A stretch of 22,781 nt of DNA from Clostridiales bacterium UBA929 (GCA_002293625.1 DBDP01000181.1:1-22781), one strand, 5' to 3'; counted from the first letter of the stretch, positions 14,263-22,066 are shown. Numbers and translations: made by a program. The notes: a model not told the origin generated them from the letters alone.

Positions 14263-14492
14263 AATGATGCTCTCTCCTTTTTGTGCCATTATTTAGCATA
14301 GTTCGCCCGCACTGTATTAGCGTATGTCGAAAAATTGAGAGGTGTGAGCGCACGATTTTTATTGCGGTGAATAGAATGAAACGGACAATTTGACCGCGAT
14401 ATACGGCATCAAAAAGAGAAAACGCCCTTTCGCGGACAGCCGGAAAAATTCTGACATTTGTTACCTCGTAAAAAAAAAAGAAGGCGAGACAT
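14263..14492. other. Divergent intergenic region without a gene
   Basis: AT-richer DNA between the lysis module and the M23/deacetylase gene. I see an A-run (14469-14479) and TTGACC at about 14395, but no promoter with both boxes well spaced on either strand, and no coding frame with a ribosome-binding site. Confidence 0.5.
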
Positions 14493-14521
14493 AATAACCC
14501 CACTAAAAAGGTGGGGTTATT
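14493..14521 (+). promoter_or_regulatory. Hairpin that buries the ribosome-binding site of the M23/deacetylase gene
   Basis: AATAACCCCAC (14493-14503) pairs perfectly with GTGGGGTTATT (14511-14521), 11 bp with loop TAAAAAG. The 3' arm contains the AGGTGGGG ribosome-binding site, and the ATG follows 1 nt after the stem. It looks like a terminator (GC stem then TTATTT) or a translational switch. Confidence 0.7.
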
Positions 14522-14522
14522 T

Positions 14523-16307
14523 ATGAAATTGATTCGTTTTGCCGCGCTGCTTCTGGTTCTCTGTATGACGCTTCCGCCCGTTTCCGCGCAGGAGGAAGAG
14601 AAGACATATATCAAGTGGGTTGACTTCACCGTGCCGTCGTCGCTGATGAAGGCGGCGATTGAATACGATGTGCAGTCCCATGCGGACAGCACCAAACCGC
14701 AAGTCAGCTGGATTGAGCTGCTTGCCTATTTGGGCGCGAAAAACGGCGGCGATTTTAAGAAAGTAAAAACCGCCACGTTGCAAAAGCTGACCGCTCGCTT
14801 GGAAGAAGGCGAGACAATGGACATGCTGACCGAGAAGCTGAAGATGTACGGGTACTATTTGGAAGCGTATACGGCGGCGCTCGGCGGCATGGTAGGGGAA
14901 TACTCCGTCCAAACGGAAGGTAAGTGGGAGAATAAATACGGCCTGCGCGCTTTCCACCCGATTGCGCGGGGCTATGATTACCAGCATTACGACGATTTCG
15001 GCACAGGGCGCAATTACGGCTACCGCCGCAAGCACTTGGGTCACGATATGCTGGCACTGACGGGAACGCCGGTCATCGCCGTGGAATCAGGCACGGTGGA
15101 AGAACTGGGCTGGAACCAATACGGCGGCTGGCGGATTGGTATCCGCAGCTTTGACCGCAAACGGTATTATTATTACGCGCATCTGCGGCAGAACCGCCCG
15201 TATGCCGAGGGGCTTGAAAAAGGGCAGGAAGTCCTGTCCGGCGACGTAATCGGGTATGTCGGGCGCACGGGTTACAGCTCCAAAGAGAATACCAACAACA
15301 TCACCCAAAGTCATCTGCATCTCGGCATACAGCTGATCTTTGACGAATCGCAGAAGAACGGCGCAAACCAGATTTGGATCGATCCGTATGAAATCACCAA
15401 GTTGCTGATGAGCCACCGCTGCGGCACGACGCGCAACCCCGAAACAAAAGAGCATACGCGAACAATTGCGTACAAAGAGCCGCCGCCCGAGGTTCCGACG
15501 GACACGCGGAACGCGGTTTCCGAGGAGCCGGAGCAAACGATGCGTCTGCCGGTGATTATGTATCATTCCGTTTTGAACAATCCCGGCAAACGCGGGAAAT
15601 ATACCATATCGCCGGATGATTTGGAGACAGATCTGCAGTGGCTGAAGGAAAACGGATACCGCACCGTCACGATTGACGAACTGATTGCCTTCGCCGAGGA
15701 CGGGCGGGAGATTGAGAGCCTGAGGGAAGGGCTGGACGGCGCGTTCGCGAAGCCGGTTCTTCTGACCTTTGACGACGGGCATTTCAACAACGCGCACTAT
15801 GTAAGCCCGCTTCTTAAAGAGTTTGGCAACACGGCGGTGTTGTTTGTGGTGGGGGAGTTCATCGACAAAAGCGAGAGCGAAGGCGTGCAAAACCCCAACT
15901 TCTCCTATGTAAGTCGGGAGACATTGAAAAAGCTGGTGGAGGAAGGTCTTTGGGAAATTGAAAGCCACAGCTACAATCTGCATCACAACAGAAAGCGGGA
16001 GGGTGTCAAACGCGCCCACGGCGGTGAGAGCGACGAGCATTATTATGGGGTTCTGCGAGAGGATTTCACAAAAATCGGCGAGCTGATCAAAGAAGTTACG
16101 GGACGCGCACCGCGCGCGTTTGCCTATCCGCTCGGCGCGATGAGCAAGGAAGCGGACGACGTACTGCGGGAACTGGGCGTGAAGCTAACCTTCTCCTGCT
16201 CCCTTGACGTCGCCGAGGTGCGACCCGGTGAACCCGAATCCCTTTACCGCCTGAACCGCCTGCTGCGTTCAGCAAACCGCCCGGTGAGCAGTTTGCTGAA
16301 AGAATAA
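14523..16307 (+). CDS. Secreted M23 peptidase - polysaccharide deacetylase fusion
   Basis: A 594-residue exported protein. A signal peptide (MKLIRFAALLLVLCMTLPPVSA) is followed by a helical N-terminal region (about 30-125). A LytM/M23 peptidase domain spans about 165-295 with zinc/catalytic residues H171 and D175 (HLGHD), H220 (YYAHL) and H264/H266 (SHLHLG). A Pro-rich linker (about 318-338) leads to a NodB deacetylase (about 342-594) with TFDDG at 415-419, HSYNLH at 482-487 and RAFAYPLG at 531-538. It could cut peptide bridges and deacetylate glycans in peptidoglycan; both active sites look complete. The start is ATG 14523, because the signal peptide begins there. Its ribosome-binding site lies in a hairpin. 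Confidence 0.92.
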   Translation: MKLIRFAALLLVLCMTLPPVSAQEEEKTYIKWVDFTVPSSLMKAAIEYDVQSHADSTKPQVSWIELLAYLGAKNGGDFKKVKTATLQKLTARLEEGETMDMLTEKLKMYGYYLEAYTAALGGMVGEYSVQTEGKWENKYGLRAFHPIARGYDYQHYDDFGTGRNYGYRRKHLGHDMLALTGTPVIAVESGTVEELGWNQYGGWRIGIRSFDRKRYYYYAHLRQNRPYAEGLEKGQEVLSGDVIGYVGRTGYSSKENTNNITQSHLHLGIQLIFDESQKNGANQIWIDPYEITKLLMSHRCGTTRNPETKEHTRTIAYKEPPPEVPTDTRNAVSEEPEQTMRLPVIMYHSVLNNPGKRGKYTISPDDLETDLQWLKENGYRTVTIDELIAFAEDGREIESLREGLDGAFAKPVLLTFDDGHFNNAHYVSPLLKEFGNTAVLFVVGEFIDKSESEGVQNPNFSYVSRETLKKLVEEGLWEIESHSYNLHHNRKREGVKRAHGGESDEHYYGVLREDFTKIGELIKEVTGRAPRAFAYPLGAMSKEADDVLRELGVKLTFSCSLDVAEVRPGEPESLYRLNRLLRSANRPVSSLLKE

Positions 16308-16315
16308 GATTCTCG

Positions 16316-16337
16316 GTTCGCCGCAGGCGAACGAGCG
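16316..16337. repeat. Short dispersed hairpin repeat, copy 2
   Basis: Identical over 22 nt to 12436-12457 (stem GTTCGCC/GGCGAAC, loop GCA, then GAGCG), 9 nt after the stop of the M23/deacetylase gene. A T6 run follows about 10 nt later, so it may double as a terminator. Confidence 0.75.
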
Positions 16338-16387
16338 CAGCGGGACGTTTTTTGAGTGAAACAATAAGCAGTAGGAGAGTTGTAACC

Positions 16388-16534
16388 ATGATTCCCTGTA
16401 CCGAAGAATGCGTTTACCAAAACGAGGGCGTTTGCGAACTGGAGAAAGCGGCGTCCTCAGGCGACTCCGGCGGTTCGTGCCGCAACCGCGTGAGTCCTAA
16501 AACGTCCCCCCGCCTCAATACACATATTCCATAA
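16388..16534 (+). CDS. Tiny Cys-rich protein
   Basis: A 48-residue protein beginning MIPCTEECVYQNEGVCELEK, with four cysteines (4, 8, 16 and 31) spaced as in small metal-binding knuckles. ATG 16388 has AGGAGAG 8 nt upstream. Similar short Clostridia proteins (Cx3C...YQ..G.C.L) exist in databases under misleading names such as hydroxymyristoyl-ACP dehydratase; that is recollection. No enzyme of that kind could fit in 48 residues. Its end overlaps the 3' end of the convergent GH5 gene by 20 bp. Confidence 0.7.
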   Translation: MIPCTEECVYQNEGVCELEKAASSGDSGGSCRNRVSPKTSPRLNTHIP

Positions 16535-17759
16535 TCGCCCCGATGATATCGGGATACACCCATGTAAGCGTGTTTCGGTCGAGCTGCTTGTAGTTCCCGC
16601 CGTCGTCCCAGTAGAACGTGGGGATTCCCCGCGCTTTAGCCGATGCGTTATAATACGCCGCCCATTCGGCGCGGGCGCGTAAGTTGTCATTTTTATTGAT
16701 TGCGCCGTACTCGCCGACGATAACGGGGATACCCTTTTGGATAAACCCCTCGTATACCGCGTCTAAAAAGCGGTCGATCAGCTCTGTATTGCCCTTATCG
16801 GTCATGTCAAACGTCTCCCAGCTCCATTGGTCGTTAATGTCCGCCATCACGAGATTCCACGGGACATATGCGTGAACGGACACAATTAGTCGGTTTTCAG
16901 CGGGATCCTTCGGCAGGGCAAAGTCCGCCGCGAGGGCGTTGTACGGGTCGGCTCCGATTCCGCAGACCATCAGGTAGCGCGAGGCATTATTGCCGCCGGA
17001 GGCGCGGACGGTATCCACAAAATCCTGATTTAATTTGTTCAGCGTCAGGACGGCGTCTTTGTAGTCTTCAGGGCTTTGGCTGAGGTTCCATTCGTTCGGG
17101 TGACCGATTAGGCGCGGCTCGTTCATCCCCTCGAAGATCAGGTTCTCGCCGGCATCCTTGAATGTTTCCGCGACCTGCGACCATATCGCTTTTACATATT
17201 TTGAGGAACTTTCATAGTGTTCGCTGTCCGGGTAGACGTACTCTTTGTCGTCGTCGTGGTGGATGTTCAGAATGGTAACCATGCCGTTCTTTTCCGCGTA
17301 ACCCACGATCTCGCGAACGCGATTCATCCACGCGCTGTCGATTTCGAGATTACTGTTTACATGGTTATGCCACGAGACGGGGATGCGGATGGCGTTGAAT
17401 CCCGCCGCCCGAACCGCCGCGACCATCTCTTCCGTTGTTCTTGGGTTGCCCCAAGCAGTCTCCCACGCAAGACCCGTTCTGTAGTCTCCGTGAGAATCCA
17501 GCGTGTTGCCCAGATTCCAGCCCGCTTTGATCTTCGCGGTGAAACGAAGCGCTTCGTTATCGGGGATTTTCCTTTGCGTCACCGCCGGAACGGGGATATC
17601 CAGCGTCAGTTTGGGAGCATCCGGCGGCAGAATAACCTCCGTACCTTGCTTGTCCCGGATTCCGGGCAGCGCGTCCCCCGACGTTCCCGCGTCGCTGAAC
17701 GCTCCGGCTGTCTGTACGGTGAGCAGCAGTGCCAAAAGAAACAAAAACATTCTTTTCAT
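16515..17759 (-). CDS. Secreted glycoside hydrolase family 5 (endoglucanase-like)
   Basis: A 414-residue protein with a signal peptide (MKRMFLFLLALLLTVQTAGA) and one GH5 (beta/alpha)8 domain. GWNLGNTLDSHG lies at about 80-91, RIPVSWHNH at 125-133, the acid/base E214 in GMNEP, HAY at 296-298, and the nucleophile E350 in IVGEYGAI. These features fit the cellulase/xyloglucanase/mannanase branches; substrate cannot be fixed. No CBM or dockerin is attached, so it likely acts as a free or surface-trapped enzyme on beta-glucans. ATG 17759 has AGAGGTG 6 nt upstream; GTG 17768 overlaps that site. It starts 18 nt after mutS on the same strand and may be co-transcribed with it. Confidence 0.92.
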   Translation of the reverse strand: MKRMFLFLLALLLTVQTAGAFSDAGTSGDALPGIRDKQGTEVILPPDAPKLTLDIPVPAVTQRKIPDNEALRFTAKIKAGWNLGNTLDSHGDYRTGLAWETAWGNPRTTEEMVAAVRAAGFNAIRIPVSWHNHVNSNLEIDSAWMNRVREIVGYAEKNGMVTILNIHHDDDKEYVYPDSEHYESSSKYVKAIWSQVAETFKDAGENLIFEGMNEPRLIGHPNEWNLSQSPEDYKDAVLTLNKLNQDFVDTVRASGGNNASRYLMVCGIGADPYNALAADFALPKDPAENRLIVSVHAYVPWNLVMADINDQWSWETFDMTDKGNTELIDRFLDAVYEGFIQKGIPVIVGEYGAINKNDNLRARAEWAAYYNASAKARGIPTFYWDDGGNYKQLDRNTLTWVYPDIIGAIMEYVY

Positions 17760-17777
17760 AATAAACACCTCTCTTTT

Positions 17778-20363
17778 TTAATTAATTTTCTGTATCAATC
17801 TATACAAAGTGTTTAACGCTTCGATCGGCGTCAGCGTGTTGATGTCGGTTTGCTTCAACAGCGCGACGATCTCCGCCGCCGCGAGCTGCTCCATCGAGAC
17901 TTGCGGTGCCCCGACGGCGGCTACAGCCGCCGGCGTTTTTTTGGAGACAACGCCTGAGTTTCCGCTCTCCAGCGCCTTGAGAATCGTCCTTGCCCGCGTA
18001 ATCACGCCGTCCGGCAGACCTGCGAGGCGCGCCACCTCCACCCCGAAACTGTCGTCCGCGCCGCCCGGCACGATCCGCCGCAGAAACACGATCTCCTCTC
18101 CGCGCTTCTTCACCGAGACACTGTAGTTTTTTATGCCCGGCAACGCTTCCTCCAGCGCGGTCAGTTCATGGTAATGGGTCGCGAACAGCGTCTTTGCCCC
18201 GATTTTTTTATGCGTATGCTCCAAAACAGCCTGCGCCACACTCATGCCGTCGAATGTGGACGTCCCGCGCCCTACTTCGTCAAAGAGAATCAGGCTCTTT
18301 TTGGTGGCAAAGCGCACAATCTCCGCCACCTCGGTCATCTCCACCATGAAGGTGGAACGCCCACCCGCAACGTCGTCCGACGCGCCGACCCGCGTGAAAA
18401 TGCGGTCGGTTATCCCGATATGCGCGCTCTTCGCCGGAACGAATGATCCGGCGTGCGCCATCAGCGTGATTAACGCGATCTGCCGCATATACGTGGACTT
18501 TCCCGCCATATTCGGCCCCGTAATCAGCGCCGTCGGCGCGGCGCGGGTCAGTTCGGTGTCATTCGGCACGAACAGTCCCCCGTCCAGCACGCGCTCAACG
18601 ACGGGGTGCCGCCCCTCCTTGATGAGGCAGACTTCGGAATAGTCAACGGTGGGCATACAGTAATCGTACATCTGCGCCGCTTCGGCGAAGGAGCAGAGCG
18701 CGTCCAAACGCGCCAGCGCGTGCGCCGTTGTTTGAATGCGGTGCGCGTTGGTAACGCACAGGTTCCGCAGTTCCGCGAACAGTTCGCCTTCCAGCGCCGA
18801 AAGCCGGTCGCCGGCCGACAAAATCTCCGTCTCCAGTTCCTTCAAGCCTTGCGTCACATACCGCTCGCATCCGGCGAGCGTTTGCTTTCGGGTATACTCC
18901 GGCGGCACCATCTCGTAATACGACTTACTGACTTCTATGTAGTACCCGAACACTTTGTTATAGCCGATCTTGAGCGATTTAATGCCCGTTCTGTCCCGCT
19001 CCCCGGTTTCCATTGCGGCAAACGCTTCCCGCGCGCCGCTCACCAGCCCGCGCAAACGGTCAACCTCGGCGTTGTAACCGTCACGGATGAATCCGCCCTC
19101 GCGGATAGAAAACGGCGGGCTTTCCACAATCGCGGCGTCCAAAACCCCGAAGACGTCCGGCAAAGGGTTGCTTTCCCTCTGTATCTCCCGCAGTCCCGGT
19201 GATTTCAACGGCTCTAGAAGCGTTTTTATCCCCGGGACAGACCCGAGCGCGTTGCGAAGCGCGCGTAAATCGCGCGCGTTGGCTGTGCCGTAAAGAATGC
19301 GGGTGAGGATACGTTCCATATCCGGCAGGGGCTGCAAAGCGCCGCGCAGTTCCCCGCGCGCGATTACGCCGTCGCACAGTTCACCTACGGCATACAGTCT
19401 GCGGTTAATCTCGGCGGGGTTTACAAGCGGGCGCTCCAGCCATCCCCGCAGGGTACGCCCGCCCATCGCCGTCTTGGTCATGTCGAGAACCCACAGAAGC
19501 GAGCCTTTGCGCTCTCCCGTCCGCATCGTCTCGGTGAGTTCAAGGTTCTGCTTCGCGGTGAGGTCAAGCTCCATGTAGCGGTCGTGGTCGTATACGTTCA
19601 GCTCGATATGCACGTCGTCCCGCATCAGTTCTTTTAGGTACGCTATCGAACCCAATACCGCTTTTTGCGCTGCCGGACGGTCGAAAAGCCCCAGTTCCTC
19701 CGGGGTTTTCTCCGGCCATTGCGCGGAAACGTCCGCGTCGCCGTCGTATTCGCGGATTTGAACGGCGCAGTGCAGCTTGTCCCTCAGAAAAGCAGCTAAA
19801 CCTTCCTGTTCCGCCGCCTCCCTGTTCAATACGGCTTCGCGCGGCATATAGCGCCCCAGTTCGTTAATCACCCGCCGCTCGGTGTCGCCGCCCGTAAACT
19901 CGGTCGCGCTCATCTCCCCGGTGGATATATCGCAGAAGGTCAGTCCCGCGCCGCCGCCCGACCATACGACGCAGGCGATGTAGTTGTTGCTCTTTTCGTC
20001 CAGCAGATTCGGCTCGATCAGAGCGCCCGGCGACATAATCCTCACAATGTCGCGCTTGACAAGCCCTTTTGCCTGCGAGGGGTCTTCGGTTTGCTCACAG
20101 ATCGCGACGCGGTAACCTTTTTGGATCAGCTTCGCGATATACCCCTCGGCGCTGTGGTAGGGGACGCCGCACATCGGTACGCGCTCTGTTTCCGGCAGAT
20201 TCCGGTCGCGCGAGGTCAGCGTCAGCGAGAGCAGGGACGATACCAGGCGGGCGTCCTCGAAGAACATTTCGTAAAAATCGCCCATCCGAAAGAAAAGGAT
20301 GCAGTCGGGGTGCCGCTCCTTCATGTCCATATATTGCCGCATCGCCGGGGTCAGTTCCGCCAC
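17778..20363 (-). CDS. mutS: DNA mismatch repair ATPase MutS
   Basis: An 861-residue, full-length MutS. The mismatch-reading Phe-x-Glu is F30-Y31-E32 in MGDFYEMF. Connector, lever and clamp regions follow. The ATPase has Walker A GPNMAGKST at 615-623 and Walker B LFDEVGRGTS near 690-705, and a C-terminal tail ends LTPIEALNTLYRLIQKIN. It detects mispairs and recruits MutL. The start is GTG 20363, with GGAGGAT 5 nt upstream. It follows miaB, the common Clostridia order, but the 130-bp gap contains an inverted-repeat element. mutL, usually next, is replaced by the GH5 gene. Confidence 0.98.
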   Translation of the reverse strand: MAELTPAMRQYMDMKERHPDCILFFRMGDFYEMFFEDARLVSSLLSLTLTSRDRNLPETERVPMCGVPYHSAEGYIAKLIQKGYRVAICEQTEDPSQAKGLVKRDIVRIMSPGALIEPNLLDEKSNNYIACVVWSGGGAGLTFCDISTGEMSATEFTGGDTERRVINELGRYMPREAVLNREAAEQEGLAAFLRDKLHCAVQIREYDGDADVSAQWPEKTPEELGLFDRPAAQKAVLGSIAYLKELMRDDVHIELNVYDHDRYMELDLTAKQNLELTETMRTGERKGSLLWVLDMTKTAMGGRTLRGWLERPLVNPAEINRRLYAVGELCDGVIARGELRGALQPLPDMERILTRILYGTANARDLRALRNALGSVPGIKTLLEPLKSPGLREIQRESNPLPDVFGVLDAAIVESPPFSIREGGFIRDGYNAEVDRLRGLVSGAREAFAAMETGERDRTGIKSLKIGYNKVFGYYIEVSKSYYEMVPPEYTRKQTLAGCERYVTQGLKELETEILSAGDRLSALEGELFAELRNLCVTNAHRIQTTAHALARLDALCSFAEAAQMYDYCMPTVDYSEVCLIKEGRHPVVERVLDGGLFVPNDTELTRAAPTALITGPNMAGKSTYMRQIALITLMAHAGSFVPAKSAHIGITDRIFTRVGASDDVAGGRSTFMVEMTEVAEIVRFATKKSLILFDEVGRGTSTFDGMSVAQAVLEHTHKKIGAKTLFATHYHELTALEEALPGIKNYSVSVKKRGEEIVFLRRIVPGGADDSFGVEVARLAGLPDGVITRARTILKALESGNSGVVSKKTPAAVAAVGAPQVSMEQLAAAEIVALLKQTDINTLTPIEALNTLYRLIQKIN

Positions 20364-20414
20364 AGGGTATCCTCCAATACGATTTGTTAGTACAATTCAA
20401 TATGGTTTCCGATA

Positions 20415-20496
20415 GTAGGGACGATCGACCCGATCGTCCGCAATGCAAGCTTGCGAGATGCATAATTGACGGGTTGTCCAGTAGGTCGCTCCCTAC
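20415..20496. repeat. 82-bp inverted-repeat element (GTAGGGA ends) at the 3' end of miaB
   Basis: GTAGGGA (20415-20421) and its complement TCCCTAC (20490-20496) bound the element. Inside is an 8-bp hairpin GGACGATC/GATCGTCC and a GCAAGCTTGC palindrome. Related GTAGGGG-ended units occur at 22001-22066 and 22448-22561. The miaB stop codon (20493-20495) lies in the right-hand end of the element. No transposase is encoded, so this is MITE- or REP-like. Confidence 0.7.
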
Positions 20497-21632
20497 ATCG
20501 CTGTTTCTATCTCTTTTTGAACCTCTAATAAGCGCAAAAAACGCACCTTCATGGTTTCCGGCGGCAGCGTACACGGCAGTTCCGCCGCCGGAGTGCCTTC
20601 GCGCGGCGAGTATTGAAACGTAAAGAGCTTTTGGAAGCGCACTTCCTCTAAAAGCGCGAGGGTATCCAAGAAATCCCGCTCCGTTTCACCCGGAAACCCT
20701 ACGATCACATCACTTGTCAGCGTAACGTTCGGGATCAGCTCTTTTGCGAGCCGGATCTTTTCCAGATATTCTTTCCGCGTATACCCGCGATTCATCGCGG
20801 CGAGAACCGCGTCGCTTCCCGATTGCACCGGCAGATGCAGAACCGGCGCGATGCGCGGGGTCTCCGCCATCGCCTCGAACAAGCGGCGTCCCGCGTCCCG
20901 TGGGTGGGAGGTCATGAAGCGAATCGTATACTCTCCGTCAAACGAGCCGCAGGCGCGGAGCAAGTCGGGGAAATCCGGCCGGTAGGAGTTCACGTTCTGC
21001 CCCAGCAGCCAAATCTCGCGCACCCCGTCCGAAACCAAACCTCGCACCTCTTCTAGGACAGCTTCCGGCGCGCGCGAACGCTCCCGCCCGCGCACATACG
21101 GCACGATGCAGTAAGCGCAGAAATTATCGCACCCCGTCATGATCGTCACGTTGGCGCGTCCGTCCTCCGACACCCGCGCGAGCGGGATGTCCTCCTCAAT
21201 GGGCGCGGTGTCCGGCGAGACGTGCAAATGCCGCCCTCCTTCGCTCAGAAGCGTCAGCATGTATTCGGGAAAACGCCCCAAATCCGCCGGTCCGAACGTC
21301 AGCGCCACCTGCCGGTAAGATTTTTTCAGCAGTTTGCGAACCTCTTCCCGCTGCGCCATGCAGCCGCAGAGTACCGCTTTTACGCCCGGCTTGCCCGTAT
21401 GCAGAAGCTCTCCCAAGTGTCCCAGCAGCTTGGCTTCGGCGTGTTTACGCACCGCGCAGGTAACCAGCACGATGATGTCCGCTTCGGTATGGTTCTGCGT
21501 CAGACGATAACCCATCGCCAGCAGCATCCCGCGCAGACGGTCGCCGTCAGCTTGGTTCTGCTGGCAGCCGTAAACGGCGAGATACGCGCTCATCCCGCCG
21601 GTTATTTCACGCAAACGCGCGTAATGCTCCAA
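20493..21632 (-). CDS. miaB: tRNA methylthiotransferase MiaB, lacking the TRAM domain
   Basis: A 379-residue radical-SAM enzyme that adds the methylthio group to i6A37 of tRNAs. The N-terminal UPF0004 domain supplies cluster ligands C23 (YGCQQN), C59 (VTCAVR) and C91 (CGCMAQ). The radical-SAM motif is C168/C172/C175 (GCDNFCAYC). The core continues to FLRLLEVQKEIETAM and stops, about 60-70 residues short of usual MiaB, so the RNA-binding TRAM domain is missing. The stop TAG belongs to an inverted-repeat element. The start is TTG 21632, with AAAGGAG 7 nt upstream; ATG 21593 has poorer spacing. A candidate promoter (TTGAGG-17-TATTAT, 21714-21686) lies upstream. Activity may be reduced or retained. 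Confidence 0.92.
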   Translation of the reverse strand: MEHYARLREITGGMSAYLAVYGCQQNQADGDRLRGMLLAMGYRLTQNHTEADIIVLVTCAVRKHAEAKLLGHLGELLHTGKPGVKAVLCGCMAQREEVRKLLKKSYRQVALTFGPADLGRFPEYMLTLLSEGGRHLHVSPDTAPIEEDIPLARVSEDGRANVTIMTGCDNFCAYCIVPYVRGRERSRAPEAVLEEVRGLVSDGVREIWLLGQNVNSYRPDFPDLLRACGSFDGEYTIRFMTSHPRDAGRRLFEAMAETPRIAPVLHLPVQSGSDAVLAAMNRGYTRKEYLEKIRLAKELIPNVTLTSDVIVGFPGETERDFLDTLALLEEVRFQKLFTFQYSPREGTPAAELPCTLPPETMKVRFLRLLEVQKEIETAM

Positions 21633-21660
21633 ACGTGCCGCTCCTTTCAAACACTTTTTC

Positions 21661-21690
21661 TTGACAAAGTGAGTTTAACAATGTTATAAT
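21661..21690 (+). promoter_or_regulatory. Promoter of a candidate antisense RNA
   Basis: TTGACA (21661-21666) and TATAAT (21685-21690) with an 18-nt spacer. No coding frame follows on this strand; a terminator-like hairpin lies about 50-90 nt downstream of the expected start (about 21697). The -10 box overlaps that of the oppositely directed miaB promoter candidate. Confidence 0.8.
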
Positions 21691-21696
21691 AAGCGC

Positions 21697-21790
21697 AGAG
21701 GGGCGGCACCTCAACGGTCTTCTCCTCAGGATGACAAGCTACAAAGTAACTGCCGCCTTTGGATCGGGAGGGCGGTTACTTTGCTTTTAC
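21697..21790 (+). ncRNA. Candidate antisense RNA (type I antitoxin)
   Basis: From the predicted start to just past the hairpin at 21742-21783 this would be an RNA of about 90 nt. Its 3' half is complementary to the 3' end of the short peptide gene on the - strand. The layout (perfect promoter, no ORF, terminator shared with a convergent small-toxin mRNA) is that of RatA- or SR4-like antitoxin RNAs. The RNA itself is inferred; ends are estimates. Confidence 0.5.
21742..21783. terminator. Shared terminator hairpin of the convergent transcripts
   Basis: CAAAGTAACTGCC (21742-21754) pairs with GGCGGTTACTTTG (21771-21783), 13 bp with one wobble. On the + strand CTTTT follows. The stop codon of the - strand peptide gene lies in the stem. 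Confidence 0.7.
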
Positions 21791-21850
21791 AACGCGGATG
21801 AGTGACGCCAAGGCTTGTAAGAGCTTCCGAACCTCGACTATGTACTGCAT
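21776..21850 (-). CDS. 24-residue amphipathic peptide, candidate type I toxin
   Basis: The peptide MQYIVEVRKLLQALASLIRV... ends in a lysine-rich VVKAK. It can form an amphipathic, membrane-seeking helix with a basic C-terminus, like small holin-like or Fst/BsrG-type toxins. A perfect AGGAGGTGAT (21863-21854) lies 7 nt before ATG 21850, far stronger than expected by chance. Part of that site pairs with TCCTC just upstream. A TTGACA-18-TATAAT promoter (21935-21906) drives it, and an antisense RNA candidate converges on its 3' end. A 19-codon upstream ORF (ATG 21897 to TAG 21838) begins at the predicted transcript start and overlaps it. Sequence-family membership is not proven. Confidence 0.6.
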   Translation of the reverse strand: MQYIVEVRKLLQALASLIRVVKAK

Positions 21851-21859
21851 CGCATCACC

Positions 21860-21872
21860 TCCTCGCGGAGGA
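21860..21872 (-). promoter_or_regulatory. Hairpin covering part of the toxin ribosome-binding site
   Basis: On the - strand TCCTC-CGC-GAGGA forms a 5-bp stem whose 3' arm is the first half of the AGGAGG site. Passage of ribosomes through the overlapping upstream ORF, or RNA processing, would be needed to expose it fully. Confidence 0.55.
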
Positions 21873-21905
21873 CAAAGACCGCCGACACACCGCCCATGCT
21901 CCCGT

Positions 21906-21935
21906 ATTATACAATGATTTTACCTTTTTTGTCAA
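21906..21935 (-). promoter_or_regulatory. Promoter of the small peptide (toxin) transcript
   Basis: On the - strand TTGACA (21935-21930) and TATAAT (21911-21906) are both perfect consensus, spacer 18 nt; start near 21899. Confidence 0.88.
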
Positions 21936-21973
21936 CCTTACCCCTGTGGGTTCACAAGTCGCATATATCTCAC

Positions 21974-22066
21974 GGGCGGTCGGGGACGACCGCCCCTACC
22001 GTAGGGGCGCGCATTGCGCGTCCACTCCCACGGAGGAACGCGGGTCGATTACGAATCGACCCCTAC
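21974..22066. repeat. GTAGGGG-ended inverted-repeat elements, composite
   Basis: The first part, 21974-21995, is a GGGCGGTC/GACCGCCC hairpin followed by CTAC, like the right half of such an element. Immediately next is a complete unit, 22001-22066, ending in GTAGGGG and CCCCTAC and containing the GGGTCGATT/AATCGACCC hairpin. It belongs to the same family as 20415-20496 and 22448-22561. No coding capacity. Confidence 0.7.

Noticed and set aside
14511..14522. GTG 14511 as the start of the M23/deacetylase protein
   Set aside because: It lies inside the hairpin and ribosome-binding site; the signal peptide starts cleanly at ATG 14523.
16388..16534. Annotation of the small Cys-rich protein as a hydroxymyristoyl-ACP dehydratase
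   Set aside because: A 48-residue protein cannot hold that fold; the name is an inherited database label.
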